Shown here: in pieces, positions 16,554 to 25,861 of the stretch
Layout: each line of letters starts with the position of its first letter
Position numbering within the stretch: position 1 is the stretch's first letter
Assembly: GCF_016863295.1 (NCBI RefSeq)
Contig: NZ_BOOP01000032.1
Location: 80,473-144,472 of the forward strand
Direction: 5' to 3'
Source of the DNA: Planotetraspora phitsanulokensis
GTDB taxonomy: Bacteria; Actinomycetota; Actinomycetes; Streptosporangiales; Streptosporangiaceae
DNA: 64,000 nt
Made by a program: the position numbers and the translations under genes
The notes under the pieces: generated by a model
The model's input: the letters and a program-made list of their open reading frames with translations, nothing else
Told to the model about the DNA's origin: nothing
Databases searched by the model: none

Positions 16554-16792
16554 GGGGGCCCTTTCTCGGGGTCGGATGGACGCGGTCGTTTTCACACTTC
16601 CATCCGGAGCGCGCCCGTGAGGGGAAACGGGCGGTTCAGGCTCCGCGCTACCTGCTGACCTGCTGTGAGGATAGGGAACGGCAGATGAGAAGTTCGTGAA
16701 CAAGGCACCTTATGGACCTCGTTATGACTTCTGCGGTAGTTCGCGTGACTAACCTATTTCTGCCCTTTCAGGCGATACGTAAGGTGAGATCA

Positions 16793-17959
16793 GTGCACGT
16801 CAGGCGGGCGAGCGCGGTGATCGCATCGTCGCTCTTCCTCGTGGCCGGATGTTCCGACTCCGGTGTCAAAGCGGCCGCCCCCTCCACGCCGGCGGCCGGC
16901 TCTCCCATTCAGATTTCGACGAGCCACTGTGGCCAGGGGTGGACGCATCCCGCTGCGGGCCTGCAGACGTTGACGTTGACCAATACCGGCACCGTGGCCG
17001 CGGACGCCTACGTCATCGACGTGCCGGGTGGCGCTGTCTACGGCGAGCTCGAAGGGCTCGCGCCCGGCGTCACGAGACCCCTGGCGATCATGCTCGGCCA
17101 GGGCACCTACGCGATCAGGTGCCAGCCCGAGGACGGCGACCCGCTCGTCGGCCCGTCCGTCCGCATCGGCGGAACCGGCACGTCCGGTCCCGCGGCCGTC
17201 CCGGTCACCTACAACGACCTGTACGGTCCGACGAAGCAGTACCAGGAGTACGTCGCCGGAGGCGTGAAGACGCTGCTCGCCAAGACCAGGACGCTGACGT
17301 CCGCGGTCGACAGGGGCGACGTCAAGGCCGCGAAGAAGGCATGGCTGCCCGCCCACCTCGCCTACGAGAAGCTGGGTGCGGCCTACGACACCTTCGGCGA
17401 CTTCGGCGACGCGATCGACGGCCTTCCCGTCGGCCTGCCGAAGGGCGTGCACGACCCCGACTTCGCCGGCTTCCACCGGGTGGAGTACGGCCTGTGGCAC
17501 GGCGAGTCCGTGTCCTCGTTGCGTAAGCTCGCCGACCGGCTGCTCAAGGACGTCAAGGGGCTCAAGGCCGACCTTCCCAACGAGGACATGGAGCCCGGCG
17601 ACCTCCCGCTGCGCGCGCACGAGATCATGGAGAACACCCTCCAGTTCGAGCTCACCGAGAAGGCCGACCAGGGCAGCGGCACCTCGCTGGCCACCGCGTC
17701 GGCGAACCTCGAGGGCACCCGCGAGGCCGTCGACCTGCTGCGGCCGCTGCTCCAGTCGCGCTACACCGGGCTGAAGCAGCTGGACGCGCAGCTCGACCGG
17801 GTCCAGAAGCTGCTCGACGCGCGGAAGCACGGCGACTCCTGGACGCCCGTCGCGAGCCTCGACACGTCGGATCGCGAGTCCATCAACGGCGCCGTCGGCG
17901 AACTGCTCGAGCGCCTGGCCCCCATCGCCACCATCTGCTACCCGAGGCGGACCTCATGA
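16793..17959 (+). CDS. efeO: EfeO iron uptake lipoprotein (cupredoxin + M75 domain)
   Basis: 388 residues from GTG 16793, with AAGGTGA upstream. A lipoprotein signal ends in LVAGC (Cys20). Residues about 45-125 form the EfeO cupredoxin-like domain. The imelysin/M75 domain follows and contains the metal-binding HXXE motif in [10 protein letters not shown], and DIMEP-like acidic segments ([20 protein letters not shown]). EfeO captures ferrous or ferric iron at the outer face of the membrane for the EfeU permease. The stop overlaps the efeB start. No efeU is present in the window. Confidence 0.9.
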   Translation: MHVRRASAVIASSLFLVAGCSDSGVKAAAPSTPAAGSPIQISTSHCGQGWTHPAAGLQTLTLTNTGTVAADAYVIDVPGGAVYGELEGLAPGVTRPLAIMLGQGTYAIRCQPEDGDPLVGPSVRIGGTGTSGPAAVPVTYNDLYGPTKQYQEYVAGGVKTLLAKTRTLTSAVDRGDVKAAKKAWLPAHLAYEKLGAAYDTFGDFGDAIDGLPVGLPKGVHDPDFAGFHRVEYGLWHGESVSSLRKLADRLLKDVKGLKADLPNEDMEPGDLPLRAHEIMENTLQFELTEKADQGSGTSLATASANLEGTREAVDLLRPLLQSRYTGLKQLDAQLDRVQKLLDARKHGDSWTPVASLDTSDRESINGAVGELLERLAPIATICYPRRTS

Positions 17960-19185
17960 GCGGCTACGACCGCAGAATGTTCCTTCGCGGCGCCCTCGCG
18001 ACCGGGATCGCCGGGACCGTGGCCGGAGCGGCCGCGGAGAGGGCGTCCGCGGACTCCTCTCCGGCCCCGGCGGCCGGTGCGCCGCCGATCCCTCCGTTCC
18101 ACGGCCCCCACCAGGCCGGAATCCTCAGTGCCCCGAGACGGCGGACGATCGTCGCCGCCTTCGACGTGCTCGCGGAAGGGCGCGGTGAACTCGCCGACCT
18201 GTTCCACACCGTGACCGACCGGGCGCGCCTGCTCACGGGAGGGGGAGTCACCCCGCAGGTGGGCATCACCGCGCCGCCGGCCGACTCCGGCATCCTCGGT
18301 CCGGACGTGCCGGGCGGAGGGCTGATGGTGACGCTGGGCGTCGGCGCCTCGTTGTTCGACGACCGGTACGGCCTGGCCGCACTCAAGCCGGCCAGGCTGA
18401 CGACGATGCCGATGTTCCCGAACGACGACCTCGACCCCGCGTGGTGTCACGGCGACGTGAGCCTGCAGCTCGAGGCGGATGACGACGACACCCTGCTGCA
18501 CGCGCTGCGCGACATCGCCCGTCACACCCGCGGCGGCATGCAGGTCCGCTGGCGCATGAACGGCTTCACCAGCCCGCCCCGGCCGACCGGCACGCAGCGG
18601 AACCTCCTGGGGTTCAAGGACGGCATCGCCAACCCGGACACCGCGAAATCCGCCGAGATGGACCGGCTCGTCTGGGTGAGCGGCAAGGCGCCCGAGCCGG
18701 CCTGGACGGCGGGGGGCAGCTACCTCGTCGTCCGGCTCATCCGGATGCTCGTGGAGTTCTGGGACCGCGTCGGGCTCGACGAGCAGGAGGAGATGTTCGG
18801 CCGTTCCAAGGCCACCGGCGCTCCGCTGGACGGCGCAAGGGAACAGGACATCCCGCAGTACCACCTGGACCCCGAGGGCAACGTCATCCCGCTCACCAGC
18901 CACATCCGGCGAGCCAACCCGCGGACGGCCGAGACCGACGCCGGCCGGATTCTGCGGCGGGGCTTCAACTACGACAGGGGCATGGACCCCGTCGGCGACC
19001 TCGACGTGGGCCTGATCTTCACCTGCTACCAGCAGGACCTGCGGCGTCAGTTCGAGGCCACCCAGAAGCGCCTGGAGGACGAGCCGCTCGTCGACTACAT
19101 CTCGCCGTTCGGCGGAGGCTATTTCTTCGCCCTCCCTGGCGTACAGGATGCTTCCAGGTCATTTGGAGGTTTTATAGAGGTTTGA
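17956..19185 (+). CDS. efeB: EfeB, Tat-secreted Dyp-type heme peroxidase
   Basis: 409 residues; ATG 17956 overlaps the efeO stop by 4 bases. A Tat signal peptide is visible (twin arginine at 6-7 in DRRMFLRG, hydrophobic stretch, then a cleavage region around ERASADSS). The Dyp-peroxidase signatures are [10 protein letters not shown] (GXXDG catalytic Asp) and SHIRRANPR followed by ILRRGFNYD, which includes the proximal heme His and the distal Arg region. EfeB supplies oxidised iron or removes it from heme for the Efe transporter. Confidence 0.92.
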   Translation: MSGYDRRMFLRGALATGIAGTVAGAAAERASADSSPAPAAGAPPIPPFHGPHQAGILSAPRRRTIVAAFDVLAEGRGELADLFHTVTDRARLLTGGGVTPQVGITAPPADSGILGPDVPGGGLMVTLGVGASLFDDRYGLAALKPARLTTMPMFPNDDLDPAWCHGDVSLQLEADDDDTLLHALRDIARHTRGGMQVRWRMNGFTSPPRPTGTQRNLLGFKDGIANPDTAKSAEMDRLVWVSGKAPEPAWTAGGSYLVVRLIRMLVEFWDRVGLDEQEEMFGRSKATGAPLDGAREQDIPQYHLDPEGNVIPLTSHIRRANPRTAETDAGRILRRGFNYDRGMDPVGDLDVGLIFTCYQQDLRRQFEATQKRLEDEPLVDYISPFGGGYFFALPGVQDASRSFGGFIEV

Positions 19186-19335
19186 CGGTTTTCAGATGGT
19201 GTTTAGGTTGGCGTCACCTTTTTGCGGGATAAGCGTCGACCGCCTCCGATGACATTTCCGTAGGCACCATGGGGGCGTTGTGCCTCTGGTGCCATCCGGG
19301 CTGAACCTGGCCCGGCATCGTCAGTAGGAGGCATT

Positions 19336-20997
19336 GTGGGCATTCGCCCAGACAAGAAGAAGACGCTGCGCTGGTCCTCGGTAGCGGCCGGCGTGGTGGC
19401 CGCCGGGGCCCTGGTCGTCACGACCATGACCCCCGGCTCCGCCGCCACCGGCACGGCGGCGCCCAAGACGAACACGGCTCCGGTCGTGCTGTTCAAGAAC
19501 GACGCGAAGACCACGACCCCCATCAAGCACGTCGTGGTGCTGTTCGACGAGAACGTGTCGTTCGACCACTACTTCGGCACGTACCCGAACGCGGCCAATA
19601 CCGACGGCACCACGTTCAAGGCCGACAAGCACACGCCGTCCGTCGACGGGCTGACCAGCAAGCTGCTGACCAAGAACCCGAACCTGTACAACCCGAAGCG
19701 CCTGACCCACGAGCAGGCCCTCACGTGCAGCCAGGACCACGGGTACGGCCACGAGCAGCTCGCCTACAACGGCGGCAAGATGGACCAGTTCGTCCAGCAC
19801 ACCGAGCACAACACCTGCACCGGCCAGCCGGTCATCTACGGTGCGCCCGGCCTGGTCATGGACTACTACGACGGCAACACCGTCACCGGTATGTGGAACT
19901 ACGCTCAGCACTACGCGATGAGCGACAACTCCTACAACACCAACTTCGGTCCGTCGACCCCCGGTGCACTGAACCTCATCTCCGGCAACACGAGCGGCGT
20001 CTATGCGGTCGACCCGGTGAAGCACACGGCGGTCACCGACGCGAGCGTGGTGTCGTCCCCCAACGAGGTCGGCGCCGGCACGGTCATCAACGACCCCGAC
20101 CCCGCGTTCGACGACTGCTCGGACAACAACCACACCTCGAAGAACAACCTCGCGGCGGCGACGGGCCCGAACGTCGGTGACCTGCTCAACCGCAACCACG
20201 TGACGTGGGGCTGGTTCCAGGGCGGCTTCAAGCCGACCGACGCCTCCGGCGCCTACGTGGTGTGCGGTGCGACGCACCAGAACATCGGCGGCAACTCGGT
20301 CGTCGACTACAGCCCGCACCACTCGCCGTTCCAGTACTACCAGTCGACGGCGAACCCGAAGCACCTGGCGCCGTCCTCGGTCGCGGCGATCGGCCACACC
20401 GACCAGGCCAACCACAACTACGACCTGACCGACTTCGACGCCGCCCTCGACGCGGGCAACCTGCCGGCGGTCAGCTTCCTCAAGGCCGGCGCGTACCAGG
20501 ACGGTCACCCGGGCAACTCCGACCCGCTGGACGAGCAGACCTTCGTGGTCAACACGATCAACAAGATCCAGAAGTCCAAGTTCTGGGACTCGACGGCGAT
20601 CGTCATCGCCTACGACGACTCCGACGGCTGGTACGACCACAAGGCCGCCCCGATCGTCAACGGCTCCGCCGACCCGGCCCAGGACAGCGCCGCCCTCTGC
20701 GGCGACGCCAAGGTCGCCGGCGGCTACGAGGACCGTTGCGGCTACGGCCCGCGGACGCCGCTGCTCGTGATCTCGCCCTACAGCAAGGTCAACCACGTCG
20801 ACCACACCCTGACCGACCAGACCTCGGTGCTGCGGTTCATCGAGGACAACTGGAACCTCGGCAAGATCGGCGACTCGTCCTACGACGGGCGCGCCGGTTC
20901 GCTCAAGGGCATGTTCGACTTCGGCCGGCCGAAGGCGGACACCGTCATCCTCAACCCCACCACGGGTGCGGTGGCCTCGATCGCCCACAACAAGTGA
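19336..20997 (+). CDS. Secreted phosphoesterase (phospholipase C / acid phosphatase family)
   Basis: 553 residues from GTG 19336 with AGGAGG upstream. A signal peptide (basic KKKTLRW, hydrophobic AGVVAAGALVVTTM, then PGSAATG) precedes a PF04185-type phosphoesterase domain: metal-binding DENVSFDHYFGTYP (Glu72-Asn73), GPSTPGAL near 205-212 where AcpA-type enzymes have the nucleophile, YDDSDGWYDH, and DHTLTDQTSVLRFIEDNW. It should hydrolyse phosphate monoesters or phospholipids outside the cell. It lacks the long C-terminal domains of PC-preferring phospholipase C, so acid phosphatase activity is equally possible. Confidence 0.88.
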   Translation: MGIRPDKKKTLRWSSVAAGVVAAGALVVTTMTPGSAATGTAAPKTNTAPVVLFKNDAKTTTPIKHVVVLFDENVSFDHYFGTYPNAANTDGTTFKADKHTPSVDGLTSKLLTKNPNLYNPKRLTHEQALTCSQDHGYGHEQLAYNGGKMDQFVQHTEHNTCTGQPVIYGAPGLVMDYYDGNTVTGMWNYAQHYAMSDNSYNTNFGPSTPGALNLISGNTSGVYAVDPVKHTAVTDASVVSSPNEVGAGTVINDPDPAFDDCSDNNHTSKNNLAAATGPNVGDLLNRNHVTWGWFQGGFKPTDASGAYVVCGATHQNIGGNSVVDYSPHHSPFQYYQSTANPKHLAPSSVAAIGHTDQANHNYDLTDFDAALDAGNLPAVSFLKAGAYQDGHPGNSDPLDEQTFVVNTINKIQKSKFWDSTAIVIAYDDSDGWYDHKAAPIVNGSADPAQDSAALCGDAKVAGGYEDRCGYGPRTPLLVISPYSKVNHVDHTLTDQTSVLRFIEDNWNLGKIGDSSYDGRAGSLKGMFDFGRPKADTVILNPTTGAVASIAHNK

Positions 20998-21021
20998 TCT
21001 TCTGAGGAAGCTCACCTGAGC

Positions 21022-21055
21022 GAAGGGCCCGCACCCGTCCCGGTGCGGGCCCTTC
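21022..21055. terminator. Bidirectional terminator
   Basis: A perfect 14-bp stem (21022-21035 and 21042-21055) with a 6-base loop lies between the convergent phosphoesterase and sigma-associated membrane protein genes. Confidence 0.85.
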
Positions 21056-21090
21056 CGCTTTCCCTGGCCGGCCGTGCGCGGCCTCCGCGC

Positions 21091-22287
21091 TCAGCCGTCC
21101 ACGGCGAGCATGTTGAGCACCCCCTGCCTGCCGTGCCCGTCCTCCCAGGAGACCAGCGTCGGGGACGACGTCGGCGCCCATCGGTACTCGCGGGGCGTGC
21201 CTATGGTGGCCGTCTTCCCCGTGACCGGGTCGTACAGGCTCCCTCCCGTCTGGATGAAGTGGGAGCCGGCCACCTGAATCATGTACGACGAGAGGCCGGC
21301 GACCCGGCTCAGCCCCGATCCGTCCGGGTGCATGACGATGAGGTCGTCCCCCGACCGGCCGGCGCACCAGGAGAACGTGCAGTGCAGGCCCTTCACGCCC
21401 GGTGGAGGCACGATGTCGTGCTTCTCACCTGTCTCCAGGTTGACGAGCCTGGTCTGGTTGCGATCCATGTCCGTGTTGATCGACGACGGGGGTAGATCCG
21501 TTGCCCACGGCCACGACGCCAGCCACAGGCCGTCGGTGCCCGCGATCTTCTCGGGGGAGCCTCCGGTGATCGGAATCCGGTACACCCCGCCGGGGAAGGC
21601 CGACCAGACGAAGGAGTCCGCGCTGACGCCGTTGGAGGCCACCGAGGTGCCCGTCACCTCGCCGACCTTGATCGCCGGGCCGCCCGCACGGGGCGCGACC
21701 CAGAAGTGCGCCACCTTGTTCCCGTCCCGCAGCGTCATGCCGTACCAGCCGATGTAGTCCGTGCCGACCTCGAAGCGCTGCGGGAGGTAGCCCTGGTTCA
21801 CGGGTATCCGCGTCAGCACGCGCGTTTGTTCCGTCCGTGTGTCGTAGACGTCGATCCGTGTCGTCTTCTCGAACGTCCGCTGGGCGAGGAGGACCACCTC
21901 TGTCGGGCTCAGCGCGGCGAGAGGCATGTAACGCGCGCCGTCCCCGGCCTTGGCGGGGACCGTGGACACGGCGTCCGGCCACGCCACCCTGGCGGGCTGG
22001 GCCTTCTTGACGGCCGGTCGGTCGGAGATCCGCGTGGACGCGGCCGGAGTGGCCGTGGGCGCCACCTTCTTCGGGTTCGTGGCCGTGGCGCCGTCCCCGC
22101 CCCCGCGGAGGACGACCGTTCCGCCGGCCGCGACGATGACGACTCCCGCGAACGCCAGCGCGGCCTGGTAGCGGCGACGCGTCCGCCTTCTTCTACGGCC
22201 ACGCAGGGCGCCGGCCAGGTCGGCGGGCGGGGTCACCTGGTCGGCGGCCCGCTGGAGGGCCGCCCTCAAGTCCTGTTCTGTTCTCAC
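21091..22287 (-). CDS. Membrane protein coupled to SigE-type sigma factor, possible anti-sigma
   Basis: 398 residues from GTG 22287, whose first four bases overlap the sigma factor stop (GTGA). The N-terminal ~40 residues are cytoplasmic and end in a basic cluster; one membrane helix follows (ALAFAGVVIVAAGGTVVL). The rest is extracytoplasmic and looks like repeated beta-propeller blades (GLWLASWPWA, GDDLIVMHPDGSGLSRVAG, YRWAPTSSPTLVSWEDG). No zinc-binding anti-sigma motif is visible. Translational coupling to the sigma gene suggests it senses the envelope and restrains the sigma factor; this is inference. Confidence 0.8.
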   Translation of the reverse strand: MRTEQDLRAALQRAADQVTPPADLAGALRGRRRRRTRRRYQAALAFAGVVIVAAGGTVVLRGGGDGATATNPKKVAPTATPAASTRISDRPAVKKAQPARVAWPDAVSTVPAKAGDGARYMPLAALSPTEVVLLAQRTFEKTTRIDVYDTRTEQTRVLTRIPVNQGYLPQRFEVGTDYIGWYGMTLRDGNKVAHFWVAPRAGGPAIKVGEVTGTSVASNGVSADSFVWSAFPGGVYRIPITGGSPEKIAGTDGLWLASWPWATDLPPSSINTDMDRNQTRLVNLETGEKHDIVPPPGVKGLHCTFSWCAGRSGDDLIVMHPDGSGLSRVAGLSSYMIQVAGSHFIQTGGSLYDPVTGKTATIGTPREYRWAPTSSPTLVSWEDGHGRQGVLNMLAVDG

Positions 22288-22766
22288 ACTTCCTCCATCA
22301 GCGCGGTCTGCCGCTGGACACGAAGCTTGTCGAGGGCACGCGAGGCCTGGCTGCGGACCGTTCCCGGCGAGACGCCGAGGATCCGCGCGATCTCCGTGTC
22401 CGGAAGGTCCTCGTAGTAGCGCAGGACCAGCACGGCGCGCTGCCTGCGGGGAAGTCCCTCGAGTTCGGCCCACAGGCCGGCGTCGCCGTCGAACCGCCGG
22501 TCGGTGTAGCCGAGGTCGGGTGTCTCGGCCATCAGATGCTCCCGCCGTCGTCGTCGCCACCAGCTGATGTGCTGGCGGACCATGATCGTCCGGACGTACC
22601 CCTCGGGATCGTCCTTCCTGATCACCCGGTCCCAGGTGTCTCCCAGGCGCAACAACGCCTCCTGCACCAGGTCGGCGGCGTCGTCCGTGTCGCCGGTGAG
22701 GACGAAGCCGTACCGGAACAGGGCGCCCGCCCGTGCCCGGACGAAGTCGTCGAAGGTGTCGTCCAT
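22284..22766 (-). CDS. SigE family RNA polymerase sigma factor
   Basis: 160 residues. Region 2 (FDDFVRARAGALFRYGFVLTGDTDDAADLVQEALLRLGDTW) and region 4 (LPRRQRAVLVLRYYEDLPDTEIARILGVSPGTVRSQASRALDKLR) are complete, with a short linker, as in the actinobacterial SigE-type ECF sigma group. It probably directs an envelope-stress regulon together with the coupled membrane protein. It is divergent from the sensor kinase gene. Confidence 0.92.
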   Translation of the reverse strand: MDDTFDDFVRARAGALFRYGFVLTGDTDDAADLVQEALLRLGDTWDRVIRKDDPEGYVRTIMVRQHISWWRRRRREHLMAETPDLGYTDRRFDGDAGLWAELEGLPRRQRAVLVLRYYEDLPDTEIARILGVSPGTVRSQASRALDKLRVQRQTALMEEV

Positions 22767-22887
22767 GACATCAGGGACGTCTCGTCACCGGAAAACGTTG
22801 CACGGGTCGATGGTGGGGTTTACCCCACCATGAATCGGGATGACCGGCCCATGTCGCCGGGCGGGGCGGATCTCTACCGTTGGAATC

Positions 22888-24132
22888 ATGAGCGCCACCG
22901 ACCTGAGCACTCCTTGGGACAGGGTCCGCGTCCACTGGTCCGCGCCGACGTGGCTTCGCACCGTCCATGTGGCGACGGGTCTTCCGATCGCGCTCGCCGC
23001 CGTCGGGGTGATCGGAGGGCTGGCCGTCGTGTCGGTGGTCCTCTCCTGGACCCTTGTGGCGCCGCTGGTGGCCCTGCCGCTGCTCTTCTGGGCGGTGACG
23101 ATCTTCACGCGGCTGCAGCGGAGGCGTTTCGCCGCGTACCTGGGCGTGGACATCGCGCCCGTGCCGCGCCCGTCCGCCGGGCGCGATCCGATCCGGAGCA
23201 TGTTCCGCGACATGCGGTCGAGAGCCGTGTGGCGGCAGATCGCCTACCACGTCGTCGCTCCGATGATCAGTGTGGCCGGGTTCGTCGCGGTGATCGTGGC
23301 CTGGTCGGCGTGCGTGGTCGCCGCCGTGCTCGCCCTGCGTCTGTGGCTGGTGGGCAGCGGGTGGACGGGGTCGCTGCTCGCCCTGCTCGCGTTCGCGGTG
23401 TTCGTGGCCGTCCCCTGGGTCGTGCAGGGGGTCACCTCGCTCGACGTCGTCGCGGCGGAGGCCCTGCTCGGGCCGAGTCTCAACGAGCAGCTCGCCGAGC
23501 GGGTGGAGAGCCTCCAGGAGAGCCGCGCCGAGGTGGTCGAGGCGGCGGACGCCGAGCGGCGCCGGATCGAGCGCGACCTGCACGACGGCACCCAGCAACG
23601 GCTTCTCGGCCTGGCCATGAACCTGGGCATGGCCCGGGCCACCCTCACCGATCTTCCCGACGCGGCCAGGGAGGTGATCGCCCAGGCGCACGAGGACTCC
23701 AAGCTCGTGCTGAAGGAGTTACGCGACGTCGTCCGTGGCCTCCACCCGGCCGTGCTCAGCGAGGAGGGCCTCGACGCCGCGCTGTCCGGTCTGGCCGCCC
23801 GGGCGTCCTTCCCTGTGCGGCTGCACGTCGACGTGACGGAACGCGCCTCGCCCACAGTGGAGGCGGTGGCGTTCTTCGTCGTCTCCGAGGCCCTGACCAA
23901 CATCTCCAAGCACGCCGGGGCGAGCAGCGCGGAGATCGTCGTACGGCGCGCGGGCGATCGCCTGCGCCTCACCGTCGCCGACGACGGCCGTGGAGGGGCG
24001 GAGCCGGGCGCCAGGGGAGGAACGGGACTGCGCGGCCTGCTGCAGAGGGTCGGCTCGATCGACGGCACGCTGCGCATCGACAGTCCCCGGGGCGGTCCCA
24101 CGAGGATCGAGGCGGAGCTTCCGTGCGCATAG
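22888..24132 (+). CDS. Membrane sensor histidine kinase (HisKA_3 type)
   Basis: 414 residues from ATG 22888. The N-terminal half has four hydrophobic segments (about residues 28-50, 52-72, 125-155 and 160-185). The dimerisation and phosphotransfer helix contains His232 in RRRIERDLHDGTQQRLLGLAMNLG, and the ATPase domain has NISKHAGAS, DDGRGG and GTGLRGLLQRVGSI. It forms a two-component pair with the response regulator gene, which overlaps its 3' end by 10 bases. The signal is unknown, and the segments have little extracytoplasmic sequence, suggesting intramembrane sensing. Confidence 0.92.
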   Translation: MSATDLSTPWDRVRVHWSAPTWLRTVHVATGLPIALAAVGVIGGLAVVSVVLSWTLVAPLVALPLLFWAVTIFTRLQRRRFAAYLGVDIAPVPRPSAGRDPIRSMFRDMRSRAVWRQIAYHVVAPMISVAGFVAVIVAWSACVVAAVLALRLWLVGSGWTGSLLALLAFAVFVAVPWVVQGVTSLDVVAAEALLGPSLNEQLAERVESLQESRAEVVEAADAERRRIERDLHDGTQQRLLGLAMNLGMARATLTDLPDAAREVIAQAHEDSKLVLKELRDVVRGLHPAVLSEEGLDAALSGLAARASFPVRLHVDVTERASPTVEAVAFFVVSEALTNISKHAGASSAEIVVRRAGDRLRLTVADDGRGGAEPGARGGTGLRGLLQRVGSIDGTLRIDSPRGGPTRIEAELPCA

Positions 24133-24764
24133 TCCTGGCGGAGGACTCCGTACTGCTCAGAGAGGGACTCGTCCGGTTGCTCGCCGCCGGGGGGATGGAC
24201 GTGGTCGCGGCGGTCGGCGACGCCGAGGCCCTGCTGCGCGCGGTCGACGACCACGAGCCCGAACTGGTCGTCACCGACGTCCGCATGCCGCCGTCGCACA
24301 CCGACGAGGGCCTGCGCGCGGCGCTGGTCCTGCGCCGCCAGCGGCCGGAGCTCGCGATCGTCGTCCTGTCCCAGTGGGTCGAGGAGCGCTACGCGAGCCG
24401 GCTGCTGTCCACGGCGACCAGCGGCATCGGATACCTGCTCAAGGACCGGGTGGCCGACGTCACCGAGTTCTTCGACGCGCTTCGCAGGGTGGCGGGCGGA
24501 GGCACGGCTCTCGATCCCGAGGTGGTCGCCCAGCTTCTCCTGCGCAGGAACAGCGACCCGCTGGAACGGCTGACGCCCCGCGAGCACGAGGTGCTGGCGC
24601 TCATCGCGGAGGGCAGGTCGAACGCCGGGATCGCCGAGGCTCTGGTCGTGTCCGAGAGCGCCGTCGGCAAGCACATCAACAACATCTTCACCAAGCTCGA
24701 CCTGCCCAGCGCCGACAAGGACCATCGCCGGGTCCTGGCCGTACTGCGATTCCTGAAGGTCTGA
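24123..24764 (+). CDS. NarL/LuxR-type response regulator
   Basis: 213 residues starting at GTG 24123 inside the kinase gene. The receiver domain begins MRIVLAEDSVLLREGL, has the phospho-acceptor Asp52 in VVTDVRMPP and the conserved lysine in GYLLKDRV. The LuxR-type DNA-binding domain is LTPREHEVLALIAEGRSNAGIAEALVVSESAVGKHINNIFTKL. It is the cognate partner of the preceding kinase. Confidence 0.93.
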   Translation: MRIVLAEDSVLLREGLVRLLAAGGMDVVAAVGDAEALLRAVDDHEPELVVTDVRMPPSHTDEGLRAALVLRRQRPELAIVVLSQWVEERYASRLLSTATSGIGYLLKDRVADVTEFFDALRRVAGGGTALDPEVVAQLLLRRNSDPLERLTPREHEVLALIAEGRSNAGIAEALVVSESAVGKHINNIFTKLDLPSADKDHRRVLAVLRFLKV

Positions 24765-24777
24765 AAGGCGCGTGCAG

Positions 24778-25305
24778 ATGCGAAGCAAGGTCAGAGCCGC
24801 CTGGATCGCCGTCGGCGGGGTGTTCACCGCCCTTGTCGTGGTCGCGATGGCCGTCGCGGTGCTGACGGACATCGAGGTCCAGGCCGACGGCGACCTCGTC
24901 AGCGCGTCCTCCGCGTCCCGCCCCGTCGGCCCGACGACCGAGATCACCACGTACGCCTACGAGATCCACACACAGATGATCGTCGTCAGGACGACCGGGA
25001 ACGTCGAGGTCAAGCTGGAGCCGGGCACGCCCGGACGACTGTCCGTCAAGCGCACGCTCACCTGGGACGAGGCGGGACGCCATTTCGAGGAGGCATGGCG
25101 GGACGGCGGCATGCTGAACGCCGAGATGAGCTGTGCGACGGGTTGCCACGCCGAGTACGTCCTGGGCGTGCCGCCGGGCGTCGGCGTCATGGCGGGCGGC
25201 CCCTCGGAACTGGTGCCGTGTCCCCGGCCCGTGAACACGGAGATCAGCTGTTCCGTGCCCCCTCCGGGCGGGCCCCGCGCGCCTACGCCTCCACGAGGCC
25301 CATGA
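24778..25305 (+). CDS. Membrane-anchored DUF4097-like protein, apparently 3'-truncated
   Basis: 175 residues from ATG 24778 (AAAGG 9 bases upstream). One N-terminal membrane helix (AAWIAVGGVFTALVVVAMAVAVL) precedes a beta-rich segment (TYAYEIHTQMIVVRTTGNVEVKLEPGTPGRLSVKRTLTW) like the beginning of DUF4097-type proteins often found with two-component systems. The sequence then runs into proline/glycine-rich residues (SVPPPGGPRAPTPPRGP) with no repeat of beta strands. The last codons overlap a minus-strand frame that reads like a protein C-terminus, suggesting a deletion junction near 25260. Confidence 0.6.
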   Translation: MRSKVRAAWIAVGGVFTALVVVAMAVAVLTDIEVQADGDLVSASSASRPVGPTTEITTYAYEIHTQMIVVRTTGNVEVKLEPGTPGRLSVKRTLTWDEAGRHFEEAWRDGGMLNAEMSCATGCHAEYVLGVPPGVGVMAGGPSELVPCPRPVNTEISCSVPPPGGPRAPTPPRGP

Positions 25306-25350
25306 GGTCGCGCTTCCTCTCCTCCGGGGCGCCGGCCACGATCTGAATCT
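25284..25350 (-). pseudogene. Possible remnant of a minus-strand gene 3' end
   Basis: On the minus strand, codons between an upstream TAA and a TAG read EIQIVAGAPEERKRDLMGLVEA, which looks like the coherent C-terminus of a bacterial protein but has no room for a start or upstream domain. I do not recognise the family. It could be a relic left by a deletion that also cut the neighbouring membrane-protein gene. Confidence 0.25.
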
Positions 25351-25354
25351 CTTC

Positions 25355-25364
25355 TTATATAAGT
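25355..25364. promoter_or_regulatory. AT-rich palindrome before SRPBCC gene
   Basis: CTTATATAAG is a perfect 10-bp palindrome inside a local AT-rich patch about 80 bases before the SRPBCC start. It could be a -10 region or a repressor half-site. Weak evidence. Confidence 0.25.
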
Positions 25365-25445
25365 CAATCCTGAAGATCTAGGCCGGATGGAGTCGCCCTC
25401 GGCGGGTAAGGGCGCGGTACGCGCCAGAGTGAGGAGGGCGAACCG

Positions 25446-25847
25446 ATGAGCGAATTCGAGCGGTCGCGCCGGATGCCGGCCTCCGCAGAACAGGTCTTCG
25501 AGCAGGCGTCCGACCTCGACCGGCTCGACGAGTGGCTCCCGGGCGACCTGCACGTCCACCCGGAGGAGCTGCCCGCCGTGACCGTCCACGAGGACCGGAC
25601 CGGACACGACGCCCGTGCGCTGCTCCGGGAGGACCGTGACCAGCTCCGGCTCGAGTGGGGCACCCGTGACGACGACCGCTACGCGGGATGGCTGCAGGTG
25701 GCCGGGATCGACGAGCACGGAAGTGAGGCGACGGTCCACCTGTCGTTCTTCGGCAGAGGGCACACGCCGCCCGCCGCCCTCGTGGAGAAGTCCCTCGACG
25801 AGAGCCTGGCGCGGCTTGAGGAGCAGGTGCGCGGGCGGACGGCCTGA
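25446..25847 (+). CDS. SRPBCC (START-like) family protein
   Basis: 133 residues; GAGGAGGGCG precedes ATG 25446. The beginning SRRMPASAEQVFEQASDLDRLDEWLPG is the usual first strand and helices of polyketide cyclase/START-like proteins, and the C-terminal long helix (PAALVEKSLDESLARLEEQV) is present. Such proteins bind hydrophobic ligands; no neighbour indicates which. Confidence 0.82.
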   Translation: MSEFERSRRMPASAEQVFEQASDLDRLDEWLPGDLHVHPEELPAVTVHEDRTGHDARALLREDRDQLRLEWGTRDDDRYAGWLQVAGIDEHGSEATVHLSFFGRGHTPPAALVEKSLDESLARLEEQVRGRTA

Positions 25848-25861
25848 GCGCGGCTCCCGGC

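Noticed and set aside
16740..16760. Iron box (IdeR/DmdR site) before efeO
   Set aside because: CTAACCTA matches one half of the consensus well, but the other half is poor; not enough to claim an operator.
19186..19335. PHO boxes upstream of the secreted phosphoesterase
   Set aside because: I looked for 11-base direct repeats of the GTTCACC type; only loosely similar stretches are present.
19321..21015. A 564-codon minus-strand frame over the phosphoesterase gene
   Set aside because: Shadow of the well-supported plus-strand phosphoesterase; Val/Arg/Gly-rich and without recognisable domains.
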